From positions 1-64,000 of the forward strand of contig CAICTM010000330.1 of the NCBI GenBank assembly GCA_903772945.1: a stretch of 64,000 bases of DNA, read 5' to 3'. The stretch is from Seminavis robusta. Taxonomy: Eukaryota; Bacillariophyta; Bacillariophyceae; Naviculales; Naviculaceae. Positions 43,248 through 53,622 of the stretch are shown one piece after another. How positions within the stretch are numbered: position 1 is the stretch's first letter; the number at the start of each line of letters is the position of its first letter. The notes under the pieces were generated by a model. That model did not search any database and was not told the DNA's origin. It saw only the letters and a program-made list of their open reading frames with translations. The translations under genes and the position numbers were made by a program.

Positions 43248-44906
43248 TCAATGCGCAGCAGCAATCTTCTTTTTGAAGTCTTGAACGAAGGGAATCATCG
43301 AAGCTGTTGGGGCCTGCATGAAATCCTGGTACAGGGGCTTCCAGTCGACCGACTTTTTCAGCTGATCGCTTGGGCCCTCGATAGGCCTCTTGCTTTGCGC
43401 TTCCAAGAAGCGATCAAAGTAGTGTTTGTAGCTTTGTTCGTCCTGTTCGATTCCCAAAAGATTGCCTAGAGCTGGCCTGGTGAATGGAACCGACTCATCC
43501 ATGCAGTCCAAATCATCCGGGTTGGAGGCTCCAACCAAAGCACAAATCAGATAGAAACCATAGCTAAAGGGAAATGCAGCTCCCTGATCTTTCATCACTT
43601 CCGCAGACTCATCTTTGAAGTCGTCCGATTCAGAGCAATAAGGGACAATCTCTTCGGCGTCCTTCATCCATTCCACAGCCGCGTCCTCGTTGGTACAACT
43701 GAGGAAGGTCATTGGGTTTCCCTGAGGATTGGCGCGTGCATTGAGGACTTCCACAATCTTCTTTTGAGCTTTTTGGCCTCCGTTGGGGATTCCATCTCCA
43801 AAAAAGTAGCGTGCAATCTGTTTGCCTTGTCCCATGGCGAGCGACGTTTGGATCTTTTCAAAGGCAGGGGTGGAACCGGAAGGACCGGTCTTGAATACAT
43901 TGTCGATTTGGTTGAAAGCATCCGCCAAAAACGTCTTTGGATCGCGGCCGTTGCGTGTCAAGCCAAGAGTGGTTTGACGGTTCAAAAAGAGAATGCCAAT
44001 CTGCTGGAAGGGGACGTAGGCAATAATCTCAATCATCTCCTTGAGGCGTCTGGCACAGCAAAAGATATTAATTGTCAGCATCCCTTATCCGCATTAGAAA
44101 GGAACAGCACCGTATCAAAATCGAATCTTTACGCACCGGTGACACTCTGCCCAACGGGTTGATGTTTTCCCAGTCAGAGGATCCACCGTATCAGACGCCA
44201 GCGTCATCGAGCCTGAATCATCAATCATAAACTCGAGCCTAACGAAGCAAGATGGAGAGTCCGTTTAGCCAGAGTTTAGAAAGAAGGATCAAAATTAATC
44301 AAGTCGGCAATATTTGCACTTACACATCGTATTCGCTGAGCATCATCAATTTGTTCATCAAACCCATTGGGACTTCGTACCTAAAACAGAAGAGTAGCAA
44401 CTTTCAAAATGAGATTTTACAAGAAACAATGACACAGAGGCACGAGATCGGCAGGCACTTCGCACTTACTTGTTGAGAACAGCACCGAGCTCATCCACCA
44501 TGGTATCGGGAGTCATTCCAGCTTCTCCTGCAATCTCGGGCTCTTGCATCCTGTGAAAAGTAATGATTAAATTTGGGGCATTGTGAGCAATTCATGCAGC
44601 GAAGCCAGCGTGATGGAGCGATTACGGAAATCTGGTGACAACGTACATTTCGATTGTGGCGTTGGTAGACTCGGAAAGGGCGATTTCGGGACCACCAGCT
44701 GCCGCCGAAGCAGCGGAAATGGCTTCATGATCTTCCATATTGGTCACCACAGGGAGGGCCTGGCTTGGATTGGCAACCGAGGTCGCAGCTACTGGTGCGG
44801 CTGCGCCACCACTCGCTTTCGCTTGATCCTCCTTCCACTTCTTCCACACTGGGTTCAGTTTCATAATCCCATTGATCTTGATATATTTCTTGGGTGGGTC
44901 TGACAT
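43248..44906 (-). CDS. von Willebrand factor A domain protein, 433 aa, 5 exons
   Basis: Exons are 44906-44647, 44550-44470, 44380-44324, 44238-44137 and 44049-43248; every intron is GT...AG and the frame is continuous (1302 nt). Exon 4 supplies the metal-ion-dependent adhesion site, MIDDSGSM (D139, S141, S143 as DxSxS). Exon 5 continues with RRLKEMIEIIAYVPFQQIGILFLN, the helix and second strand of a vWA fold. Later the fold shows GDGIPNGGQ (loop) and GNPMTFLSCTNEDAAVEWM. The N-terminus is Ala/Pro-rich and there is no signal peptide, so the protein is probably cytosolic. A C-terminal Cys/Asp-rich region (ASNPDDLDCMDESVPFTRP) is unusual. vWA proteins mediate metal-dependent complex assembly; the partner is unknown. 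The short exons 3 and 4 are easy to miss, but without exon 4 the adhesion motif is lost. Confidence 0.85.
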
Positions 44907-45586
44907 GGTTAACTGGCTGCCTGAAGTTTGGTTTCTCTGAGGGTATGTATCAAGTAGATGCTCGTCCTAATAAATTATTCTTGGATCTTTGTTTTGTGGG
45001 ATTTGGGTGATGATGTGATGATTTCAATCGATATCTTTTTCTCTTTGCAGCTGCCGGTTTCGGAACCTCTTTAAAATCGCCAACTTTGCATCCAAGACTC
45101 GAAACGGGATCGACACTGCATGGATTTCTACGACTGTGTCGAGTCGAGTCGAGTCCTCAGTCAACACACCAGTACCGGCCGTAGCGTACCGCTACCGTAC
45201 GGCAAGGTTGGTACCAGAGTATTTCGTACGGGTACGTACCGGTATGATTGAGAGGTGTGAACCACAACCGGCGTACTCTAGCTAGCTAGCTAGTAATCAC
45301 AACACACACCTCCTTGACACCACTGCTTGCTGCAGCTTGTCATGGGGCTGCATTGGGAAGATTTTGAGACCAAGCAAGTAGTGCCGGTAACCTATCGCAC
45401 ATTGCAGACTGTGCCAGTTTCTACCGTACGACAAAGTCCACGTTGAAAATAAATATCAAACAAATATGTACATCATGAAAGAGGGCATCGTCTAGTTCTG
45501 TAGTTCACCAGTGCTATTGTTGCTGCAGTTGTTACCGTATCCCCGTGGTTGTTTTGCGTGATTTGAATCTCATTCATTCATTATTA
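44907..45586. other. Intergenic with GTACCGGTAC-rich patch
   Basis: Probable promoter of the vWA gene on the left. CGTACC/GTACCGG palindromes cluster at 45170-45250, (GTCGA)n lies at about 45137-45154 and (CTAG)n at about 45280-45295. No gene is seen. Confidence 0.45.
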
Positions 45587-47274
45587 CTAGCGAAAATCCA
45601 CCACTTTTTCGTACCAAAACCCAACAGCAATCATAACGTAGGTTGTGATCAGTAAGGACCCTTCTAACCAATTCACTTTTGGGTAGTTTATCACAATGCT
45701 AGAATCATGCAGCGAGTTGCGAGAAAGAAAGATGTGTCAGGATATCACGATATCGCATCGTTTGCTGTGGACCTTTCATCTTTCTTTCCATTCCATATAT
45801 TATCTTACCTGACTGTGATCACACTGAGCACGTACAAAATGATTTCAAAGTGTGGAAAGTTCAAAGTCATGGGTTTGTCTACCGCCCATCCCACCAGGAC
45901 CGTCAATGGGACCACAAAGAGTGAGATCTGCGTACAGGAACCGACGGCGACTCCCATGGAGAGATCCATCTTGTCCTTGATGGCAACTGAAACAGCCGTA
46001 ATATGTTCTACGGCATTTCCCACAATGGGTAGAATGATGAGACCAACAAATGTACGGCTAATCCCCGAGGATGCGGTATATCCATCAATGGAAGCTACCA
46101 GGTATTCGGAAAAGTACGTCACCAAAGCGGTACAACAGAACAGACCTGCAATGGCCACCGCCAAGGAAATGGATGGTACTTCTTCTTCTTCTTTTTCTTC
46201 CTCGTCATCTTCGGCATTGTCGTCTTTTTTGTTGTTGTTGTTGGGTGTCGACGCCACGGGGACATCTTCAAATATGTGAACATGGGTGTGGAGTTGAAAG
46301 AAAAGTAGTTGTAGATACATGAACATGAGAAAGATGGCGGAGACTCTTGATATTTTGAGGACATGTTCATCCTCCAGATTGTAGTATTCGGCAAAGGGAG
46401 TGGGCAATACCAGTGCAATACTGCTGAGTGCCAATAATCCCATATTGGAAGTGGCTGCCGCGGAATTAAATTGTTGTTCCTTGTAGTAGAGTCCACCGAA
46501 AAAGAAGCAGCACCCCAGAACGAGCAATAGATTGCTGAAAATGGATCCGAGCATACTGGCTTGCACAACCCTAAACTCATTGGCTACCAATGCCTGAATG
46601 GCGACAACGACTTCGACGGCATTTCCAAATGTGGCGTTGATGAGACCCCCGATGGTTTGGTTGGTATGGAGTGCCAGTTCTTCGGTAAAGTCTCCCAGCA
46701 TGGCTGCTAGAGGGACCATGACCACAAAGTTGAGCCAGAAAATCCAAGCCGGTGACCAACTATCATTGTGGAAATTGGCCCAGATTGCAACGGGCGTGAC
46801 GAGCAAAAAGACACTGACAAATTTGCAGCACACAATATCGATGAGTGCTGCTTTGGTAGCATACTGGACCACATATATTTCAGGCATTTCTGGAAAGGAA
46901 GCATCCATGAAATTGTTGTTGTTGTTGTTGGCAGTGCCATCCCCCGTGGTACTCCCGGCATCAGTACCATCATAGGTGAGCTCTCGTTGTTCCGGAGTTT
47001 GCAGGGGAAGACGCTCCGATTGTGACATGCGCTCATCGAAACTCATTCCCTTGAGGCCGCTGTCGTTCATTCGAGAAACAGCCGCTGCATGTTCGGCCGT
47101 AATAGACCGTCTCAATGCAGCCGGTACCAGTAGACGTTTGGAGCGTTGCTTCAGACCCATTCGTTGGATCCTCGATGTGGCCGTCAGAAACGTAATGGGA
47201 TTCTCACGGTTCGTAGCGTTCTCGGCAGATGACGTCGAACCTCCCATCGAGGGAAAGCCTTCTCGTAATGACAT
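45587..47274 (-). CDS. CAX: CAX-type Ca2+/H+ antiporter, 525 aa, 2 exons
   Basis: Exon 1 is 47274-45809 and exon 2 is 45698-45587; the 110-bp intron (GTAAGA...TTCTAG) preserves frame. The protein has a regulatory-looking N-terminus (about 130 residues, Ser/Asn-rich) and then about eleven hydrophobic segments. The two signature GNAVE motifs are at 217-221 (GNAVEVVVAIQA) and 419-423 (GNAVEHITAVSVAIKDKMDLS). An acidic loop (DDNAEDDEEEKEEEE, about 351-365) separates the two halves, as in plant and fungal CAX proteins. It would exchange vacuolar-membrane protons for cytosolic Ca2+. Exon 2 contributes the last membrane helix (ITTYVMIAVGFWYEKVVDFR). MSLREG at 47274 is the first in-frame ATG. Confidence 0.93.
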
Positions 47275-47589
47275 GATGAACACTCTCTTTGCTGTATATC
47301 GAGTATAGTAGCCTGACCTGGGGATGAGATGGGCGGATTGAAACCGTAATCAGTGAACGATGAATGTGGTGAGCCAACGGCCGGAAGTGCCATTGATCGA
47401 TGGTTGATAGTAGCAAATGGCCAAAAAAGAAGATCCAACTCGTGAACCGCAGTCACGTACATGTACCGTATGCGTCATTTTCTCTCATTTTTCTCTCATC
47501 AGAAACAACCCCACAACCCCAGTGACCATGTTTAATGTGAGTCCACGGGAGTACTAGTACAAGTACTGTACGGCTGTACGGGTTGTTAG
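47275..47589. promoter_or_regulatory. Short divergent promoter region (CAX / TTLL)
   Basis: Only 315 bp separate the two start codons, so transcription of both genes must be initiated here. A GTACATGTACCGTA patch (47456-47470) and a second near 47560-47580 are the only notable motifs. Confidence 0.5.
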
Positions 47590-49371
47590 ATGGCCACAAC
47601 AATGATGATGACACTACCCAGACGTCAACTCTCATGCCTTGTCTCCATCCTCCTCTACCATCACTTTGCATTCGTTGCCATTACACTATGTGATGCATTT
47701 TGTGCTTCAACTATCTCTCCATCCACCAAGAAGCAGCTCTTGCAAGCTGTGACGCTCACCAAGCAATCAGCAGCCAACATTACCGTTGCACACTTAGCCT
47801 GTGAAACATGGGGCAGTCTACTACAGCAAGAGAATACAATCACCAAACTGAATCAAGAAATCAGAGGCATGTGTCTGGTTCTGTATGGGTCATGTCTGGT
47901 ACGGACGGGACGAGATGATCAGGCCGTCGCAGAATTTCAAAAGGCATTGGAGCTCACGAGCTTATTATCGCCCGAACATCGACAAGAAGCCGTTCTGGGT
48001 CGAGCTCGGGCCCTACAGAGGTTATTGCAATATGAGCAAGCCAAAGAACAATTCCTTCAACTCCCGTTTGTAGAAGATGCCGTTTGTGGGGCTGCCACCT
48101 GTGCACTGCGCATCGGTCGTGTCCAGGATTCCGCCACGATTTTGAGACAGTTTGTAAAATCGCAACCATTGTCAGCAGGGACGAGCCAAGCAAGGGATAT
48201 GCTGCAAATCATTAACATCTTGACAACTGGCAGTGATGCTGAGCAATCCAAGAATAATACAATTATTAGGAAAGACGCCGAGACACCAGCAGATCCAGCC
48301 TCGACTTCGCTGCTCTACAAATGGGTCCATTGTATTGCTCACAAACTAGGATATCAACCTCAGGATGTTGATCTGTCTGCCTATCAAGGGACAACAGTGT
48401 CCTACTTGGAACTGGCCCAACTCAACACTTCACCCTTTGATGATCATTTACTCGTAAATCTGGACGACAAGGTACTTCTACACAAACTACTGAGCGGACA
48501 TCAACGCCATCTCACTCGAGACTTTTGGCCAGAAGGAATGGTAGACAAACGCGAAGTAGCAGCAGCAAACTTTGGCGACAAGAACAACGATGGTGATGAT
48601 CTTTGGATCCACAAAGCGAGAAACGGGTACGGGAGCCATGGAAACGTGGTGCTGACATCCCGTGATGCTCGGAAGATGGCCCAAACAACTATCAACGGAG
48701 AGAGTCTCTTGCAAAAGATGGTACAGCCGGCTCTGTTGCTGCAAGGGCGGAAATTTTCGCTGAGAATCTACGTCGTCTACTTCATGGGTGGCACCAAAGT
48801 AGGCAAAGCGTCTCCAGATCTGCACATCTCCTCAGCGGGCTTGGTCAAGATGGCTTCCGTCCAGGCTAGTACTAGCACAGAGCTGAACTCGTTGGATGTG
48901 CAGGTCCACATGACCAATTCAGGTCGAGAATCGGAAATGATTCAACGGGATCTAGACTACTTGCAGCACATCTTTGAGACTAATGGCTGGTCCTTTCAAG
49001 CTTTGTGGTCCAAGATTTCCCGGGCAGTCCGATCGAGTTTGGACATTTACCAAGACACGGTGGTCTTTCAAACGGTTTTGTCTCCTGAGTATCAGAGGTT
49101 GGCTCAGTTTGGCATTCCCAAAATCTTTGGTTTTGACTTTGTAGTCGATGAAGCCAGGAATCCCTGGCTCATTGAAATCAATCGCTTCCCAGGTATGGAG
49201 GCGCGAGATGACAGCGACCAACCAGTGAAGCACCAAGTTTTGCGTGATACCTGGAGACTGGCCAGCATCAGAGCCAACTTGTCGGATGCAGAGACGACGG
49301 CCCTGTTTGGGGATATGTTATTAGTGGACGATCATCTGTCCTCCTGCCTGGAGCCTATCCCCCAGGCCTGA
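47590..49371 (+). CDS. TPR plus tubulin-tyrosine-ligase-like (TTLL) protein, secretory/plastid leader, 593 aa
   Basis: A hydrophobic signal peptide (residues about 13-33) ends in CDAF-CAS (34-40), like the A-F motif of diatom plastid preproteins. Residues about 85-200 form TPR-like helices (GRDDQAVAEFQKALEL, EAVLGRARALQRLLQYEQAKEQFLQL). Residues about 290-560 carry the TTL-type ATP-grasp fold: WIHKARNGYGSHGNVVL, MVQPALLLQGRKFSLRIYVVYF, and FGFDFVVDEARNPWLIEINRFPGME. The last supplies the metal-binding E-x-N pair. TTL-like enzymes ligate amino acids to protein side chains or ends, classically tubulin. A signal peptide would put this one in a compartment without tubulin, so the substrate is unknown. 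Single exon. Confidence 0.8.
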   Translation: MATTMMMTLPRRQLSCLVSILLYHHFAFVAITLCDAFCASTISPSTKKQLLQAVTLTKQSAANITVAHLACETWGSLLQQENTITKLNQEIRGMCLVLYGSCLVRTGRDDQAVAEFQKALELTSLLSPEHRQEAVLGRARALQRLLQYEQAKEQFLQLPFVEDAVCGAATCALRIGRVQDSATILRQFVKSQPLSAGTSQARDMLQIINILTTGSDAEQSKNNTIIRKDAETPADPASTSLLYKWVHCIAHKLGYQPQDVDLSAYQGTTVSYLELAQLNTSPFDDHLLVNLDDKVLLHKLLSGHQRHLTRDFWPEGMVDKREVAAANFGDKNNDGDDLWIHKARNGYGSHGNVVLTSRDARKMAQTTINGESLLQKMVQPALLLQGRKFSLRIYVVYFMGGTKVGKASPDLHISSAGLVKMASVQASTSTELNSLDVQVHMTNSGRESEMIQRDLDYLQHIFETNGWSFQALWSKISRAVRSSLDIYQDTVVFQTVLSPEYQRLAQFGIPKIFGFDFVVDEARNPWLIEINRFPGMEARDDSDQPVKHQVLRDTWRLASIRANLSDAETTALFGDMLLVDDHLSSCLEPIPQA

Positions 49372-49846
49372 ACAGCCTGAACATCTAGCTAGCTATTCAA
49401 TCTGTGCGATTCGATGCTCGGCATCCAGCCACAATAGTACGTACCGGTAGACTACCGGAAGGCCAGAAAACTATGTGGGCCTGATTTTGCTTTGGGAATC
49501 GAAGAATCCAATCGAGGCACTTCCTAAGCTACTAGTACAGTATGGGACTCCGGACGTATAGACTTGTTAATATCATTATTTCTTGTTTATTTGAGGCTAT
49601 AGCAGCATGCAGTACAACACAGGATTGCCGTAGTCGACAATCAGAGTGCTTACGGGTAACGGTCTTTTCCTCTTTTGAGTGTCTTGGTAGAAGAAGGGGT
49701 CTGTGGGCGAGGGCGAGAATCTTGAGAAAAATGTAGAATGGGATTGTAGTATCACATGTAGTCCTTGGTGATGATGTTGGTGAAGACAAAGGAGGCCCCT
49801 TTAATGTATCAATTCAGTTCCATCGAGTTGAGTCAGCGACACAGTC
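49372..49846. other. Tail-to-tail intergenic region
   Basis: 3' flanks of the TTLL-like and HSF genes. One ACGTACCGGTAG patch at 49439-49452; no gene is seen. Confidence 0.45.
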
Positions 49847-51338
49847 CTACATCAAAAAGTGTCCGGGAGCTATGGAGGCAGCAACATCGCTGCGAGCCGA
49901 AGATGCTGGTCCACTCTTGGAGAGCATGAGCAAAAGATTGGCAGCGTCCTCCGCATCTGTAAAGGTTGGTTTGCTGCTGGTCATGCTGACAGGAGGTTCC
50001 TGATCTTCGGGAGTGCAATCCGAGTTGCTGACGCTGCTGCTATCTTGCTGCTTCAGCTCCAATTGTTCCTTTGGCACTTCCACGGGTGACACCTGACGAG
50101 CTGCCATCTTGGGGACCAGCGAAGGACGAGCGACAGCTTCGTTAATCTGGCAATGCACTTCTGTGGGCACGGAAACTTCTTTCGGAACAGGAAAAGCCGC
50201 CTTGGGGACCGACGGCAAAGTGGCGGCGGCCTTGGGGAGAATGGATGGAGGTTCCGCCAAACCCGTGACGCCATCTTCCGCTTCCGCCGCTCGAATGGCC
50301 ATGGAGCGGATCTGCGCCATCTGCAAGCTCTTGGGGCTCACACCAATGTCTTCTTCCACGGTGAAGATGGCCTGTTCTTTGCGGACCCGTCTGCCTTCGG
50401 CGGTCTTGGCGGATTCACAAGGTTCGACCCGCTTCAGCATGAGTACGCTGGAAATCTCGGCATTCCCCGTCTTGGCGAGATCCCGGTTGACCCACAGCGC
50501 GGTCGTTGTGGAACCGGTAGTGCTGAAGGATCTCACATGGACAAAGCCATAGTAGTTTAGCTGCGAAAGAACAACAACAACATGGCGACACGGAAGTGGA
50601 TCGTTAGATTGGATTCGGCCGAGTTGACACCAAACAAGATCTTTTTAATTAAAAAGCACATACCTGACGACGAAATGTCTTGAAGTTGCGAGTGTTAAAG
50701 TACTTGGGAAGGATGTTCTTGGCAAAGGCATCTGTGGAATGTAGAACCAACAAACCACGACGCCACTCGACGATCCCCGAGTCCTTTTCGGCCTGTAGCA
50801 TATCATGGAGCCGGCGGACGAACTTGTTCAGCTTGATCCCATTGTGACTGTTTGCCGCAATTGACGGGATCTTAGGGAGTGACGGCGGTAAGGTACGAAC
50901 ACTACTATTGTTCTTTGGTTTGTGCTCGGCTAAGGGATCCCGAGAAAAACAAAACCGACGAAAAGAATGCATTCACAGTGAGTAAGCGCACAGCCAATCG
51001 AACGCTAATAATGGTTCTCTCAAAGATCTCAAGTTCCGCTTTTTCAACTTACCAGTGCGAGGGGCCAAGAGCTGGATATCAGGAGAGATGGGACCGTCCT
51101 TTCTCCCAAAGGTAGCAACAGGGACAGGAGATGCCTGATGGCTCTGGGGTCGGCTGCCAAGGGGTGGTAGCGCACACAACGGTGGTGCGCCAGTAGTAAC
51201 ATCTGGTGATACTAGGGCCGGTCCACCAAACGGATAGACCGTACTAAACATGGTCTGCTTCACAGTGGAAGGGCAGAGCATAGACTCGGCCTTTGGAAGC
51301 AAGTTCCTTGTGGTATTTGGAAGGGGTGATTTCGACAT
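49847..51338 (-). CDS. HSF: Heat-shock-factor-type transcription factor, 421 aa, 3 exons
   Basis: Exons are 51338-51053, 50929-50664 and 50560-49847, with introns GTAAGT...CTTAG and GTATGT...TCGCAG; the frame is continuous. The HSF DNA-binding domain covers about residues 128-215. It reads KLNKFVRRLHDML, IVEWRRGLLVLHST, FAKNILPKYFNTRNFKTFRRQ, then across the second splice site LNYYGFVHVRSFS. The helix FNTRNFKTFRRQLNYYGF is the recognition helix, with the usual SSF-to-TRN style change seen in diatom HSFs. HSFs bind nGAAn arrays as trimers, but I see no clear heptad HR-A/B coiled coil; the C-terminal half is Pro/Val/Ser-rich and ends in AAEDA-like acidic helices. Diatoms have greatly expanded HSF families. 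The start MSKSPLP is the first ATG giving this frame. Confidence 0.9.
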
Positions 51339-53037
51339 GATCAAGTCTTGATACCTCCGAAGACTAAAAAAATCGACGCTGGGTAAGATTAGCATTCTAC
51401 CGCCCCCAACGGAGGCTACCTGGCCAAAAGCAACAGTAACAATTAACTCACTCTCTGCGCTTTCCTGTTGGATGTATAGACGAATGTTAGCTTGCCCTTG
51501 CCGTTGTTGTTCTGGGTAGGAAGATGGATACCTTTAGCTCAATGGCTGCGAAATGGAGTTATTGAGAGCCGAACCTGATCCTCTTGCAAGGGAGAGTGCT
51601 TTTTCGCTTCTCTCGATCTGTTTTCGCCTTCAGAAGAGGAAAACAAGCAAACGCCAGCCGTCCATCCAACTCAAGTACAGTTGGCTACGGAGTCCTGGCT
51701 TGGTCTCCAGCCAATCAGATTATTAATCATAACTCTTTCCTTCTTCCTCAACCTTCCGCTGGCAGCTGCAGCACCCTGGGACTGGCTTATGGAAAGACTC
51801 CATGGAAAGCATTCTGTGGTTGTGAGGAGGGAGCCTGGAAAGTCTTGACACCTGCCTTAAACAAAATTGAAAAATGCGAATCTGTGTAGGTTCTCCTCTT
51901 GGCTGTACATAAATCGAGCAACTATCATTGTTTACCACGTTAAAATGGGCATTCGATGAAAGATTGACGCCATTGGCACAACGTTTTCACATGGTAACAT
52001 GCCATCCAATGAGATTAAATCTATTCAATCCGTAGCTTATCCAAGAAGTTACGGTTTGGCGCTGAAAACAAAACACCTTTCGTTCTTTTCAAGCATCTCA
52101 AATAGCTAATAGCTAATAGCGCGAAACAAAAGAGCACAATCCAGCAACATGGAGCATGGAATACCACACTTCATTAAAAAATCTGCGTGGCGCTGAGAAC
52201 GTTCATTTTCTTCAACCCCAGGCAATTAGACCAGTAACTTGGCTTCTCAGGTTCGCAGGTGTCAGTGATGACGGCGACGGAAATCCCGCCTCCTGCCCCT
52301 GGCCCCAAAGATATTTTTGAGAAAGATATCTGTGTCTCTCTTGTGTGTTGCGGATGGACGGTGTTGACGGTGTTGGTGGCAGTACAGGTTCTTCTGGTAG
52401 CTAGCTACCGTACGGTACAGTAGTACCGTACTGAACCTACCGGTACTCCAACCACGGCCCGCCTCCGATCCCCTGCCATCGAGGCTTCAAGATTATCCAG
52501 TGCGGTAGTCAAATACATAGCGCCTTCACGTTTTGCAGCTGCATTTGAGGCAATCAACGGATGGATCCTCCGGTTCGGATTTTTAGATCGGGAAGACCAC
52601 CCGCGTCGCAGTTCGCAACCCCAACCTGCATGCAGCTGGGGCGGGGCATCTCAGAGATCCGCTAACACCTGCTACATATCGGGAGAATACCACTACTTAG
52701 TACGTCTCATGCAAATGGCTTGCTACTAGCTAGCTGGCCCGTTGTTTCTATTCCGGGGCACATGTTGTAGTCTTGGAATATTGGGATGGCTGCCTGCGGA
52801 ACCATCGTCCATTGATTGCTTTGGAAGCTTCCCTCTACCCTCTACCCTCTACCGGTAGCTGTGGATGAATGGTTGTAGACCTTAAAAATTGCAATATCAC
52901 AAAAGCAGCCCTATTCTATGCATCGTCCCTCGTGTGTTCTGTACCTAGTACCGGTACCACATTTGTGTTCGTTTTTCTCTAGCCAGCAAGTCTTCCAAGT
53001 TCAAAAAACGCCCCCAGTCAGAACAGAGTTGGAGTTG
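51339..53037. other. Intergenic with scattered GTACC palindromes
   Basis: Holds the HSF promoter near 51340-51600. A plus frame at 51584-51889 opens with TTG, not ATG, and looks unsupported. A dense GTACGGTACAG...CCGGTACTC patch occurs at 52405-52447. (CCCTCTA)n lies at 52832-52852. Confidence 0.4.
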
Positions 53038-53205
53038 ATGGCAACTGCACAACCTACATGTACCGACCCATCTGAAGAATCGCCTCCGCAACCAAGCCTG
53101 AAGAAAATATGCATCGCATCCAAACGAAGGCCAGGAGCCAATCTGCAGAATGAATCAAAACGCAATGACGGCAAAATTGCGTGGATTGAATCATTCTACT
53201 CCTGA
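53038..53205 (+). CDS. Possible small hydrophilic protein, 55 aa
   Basis: From ATG at 53038 the frame reads MATAQPTCTDPSEESPPQPS... and then KKICIASKRRPGANLQN, ending WIESFYS. It is basic and disordered, with no family I recognise. The frame stays open upstream to 52918, but TTTTTCTCTAG just before suggests a splice acceptor, so it could be the last exon of something short. Weak call. Confidence 0.25.
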   Translation: MATAQPTCTDPSEESPPQPSLKKICIASKRRPGANLQNESKRNDGKIAWIESFYS

Positions 53206-53622
53206 CAACCAGGAATCAGCTCTCCATACAAAACAATGAAATGTGTAAAATGGGGATGCCTGAGTTTCGCTTGACTACGGTGCCGTACCAGGTAGAGAGC
53301 GGTGCGGTTTGTGGAAATAATAGCAACGGTGGCGTCAATGTTTATCTTTTTCCTTCTAGAACGAGTTTCAGTCCCGTCATCCCACCGGGGATGACACCAC
53401 TTTGAGCGTAGCGTGGAAATGATGCACACACATACACCGTGCATTCGAAACCACTCGCTTTCACTGTCCATGATCAAGAAGAGTCGAGAGTACAACACTT
53501 TCTTCATTACTAAATTCGTTGTCGACCGACACCAGTTTCGTCTATCCACCTGCCAGCAAAGAAGCGTATTCTTGTTGGCACGGCTATTGGTTGAAGGTAG
53601 AATTCTCTCGGAGCCCACCACC

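Noticed and set aside
51584-51889. 101-codon plus frame upstream of the HSF gene
   Set aside because: Opens with TTG rather than ATG, no domain, and lies in the probable HSF promoter.
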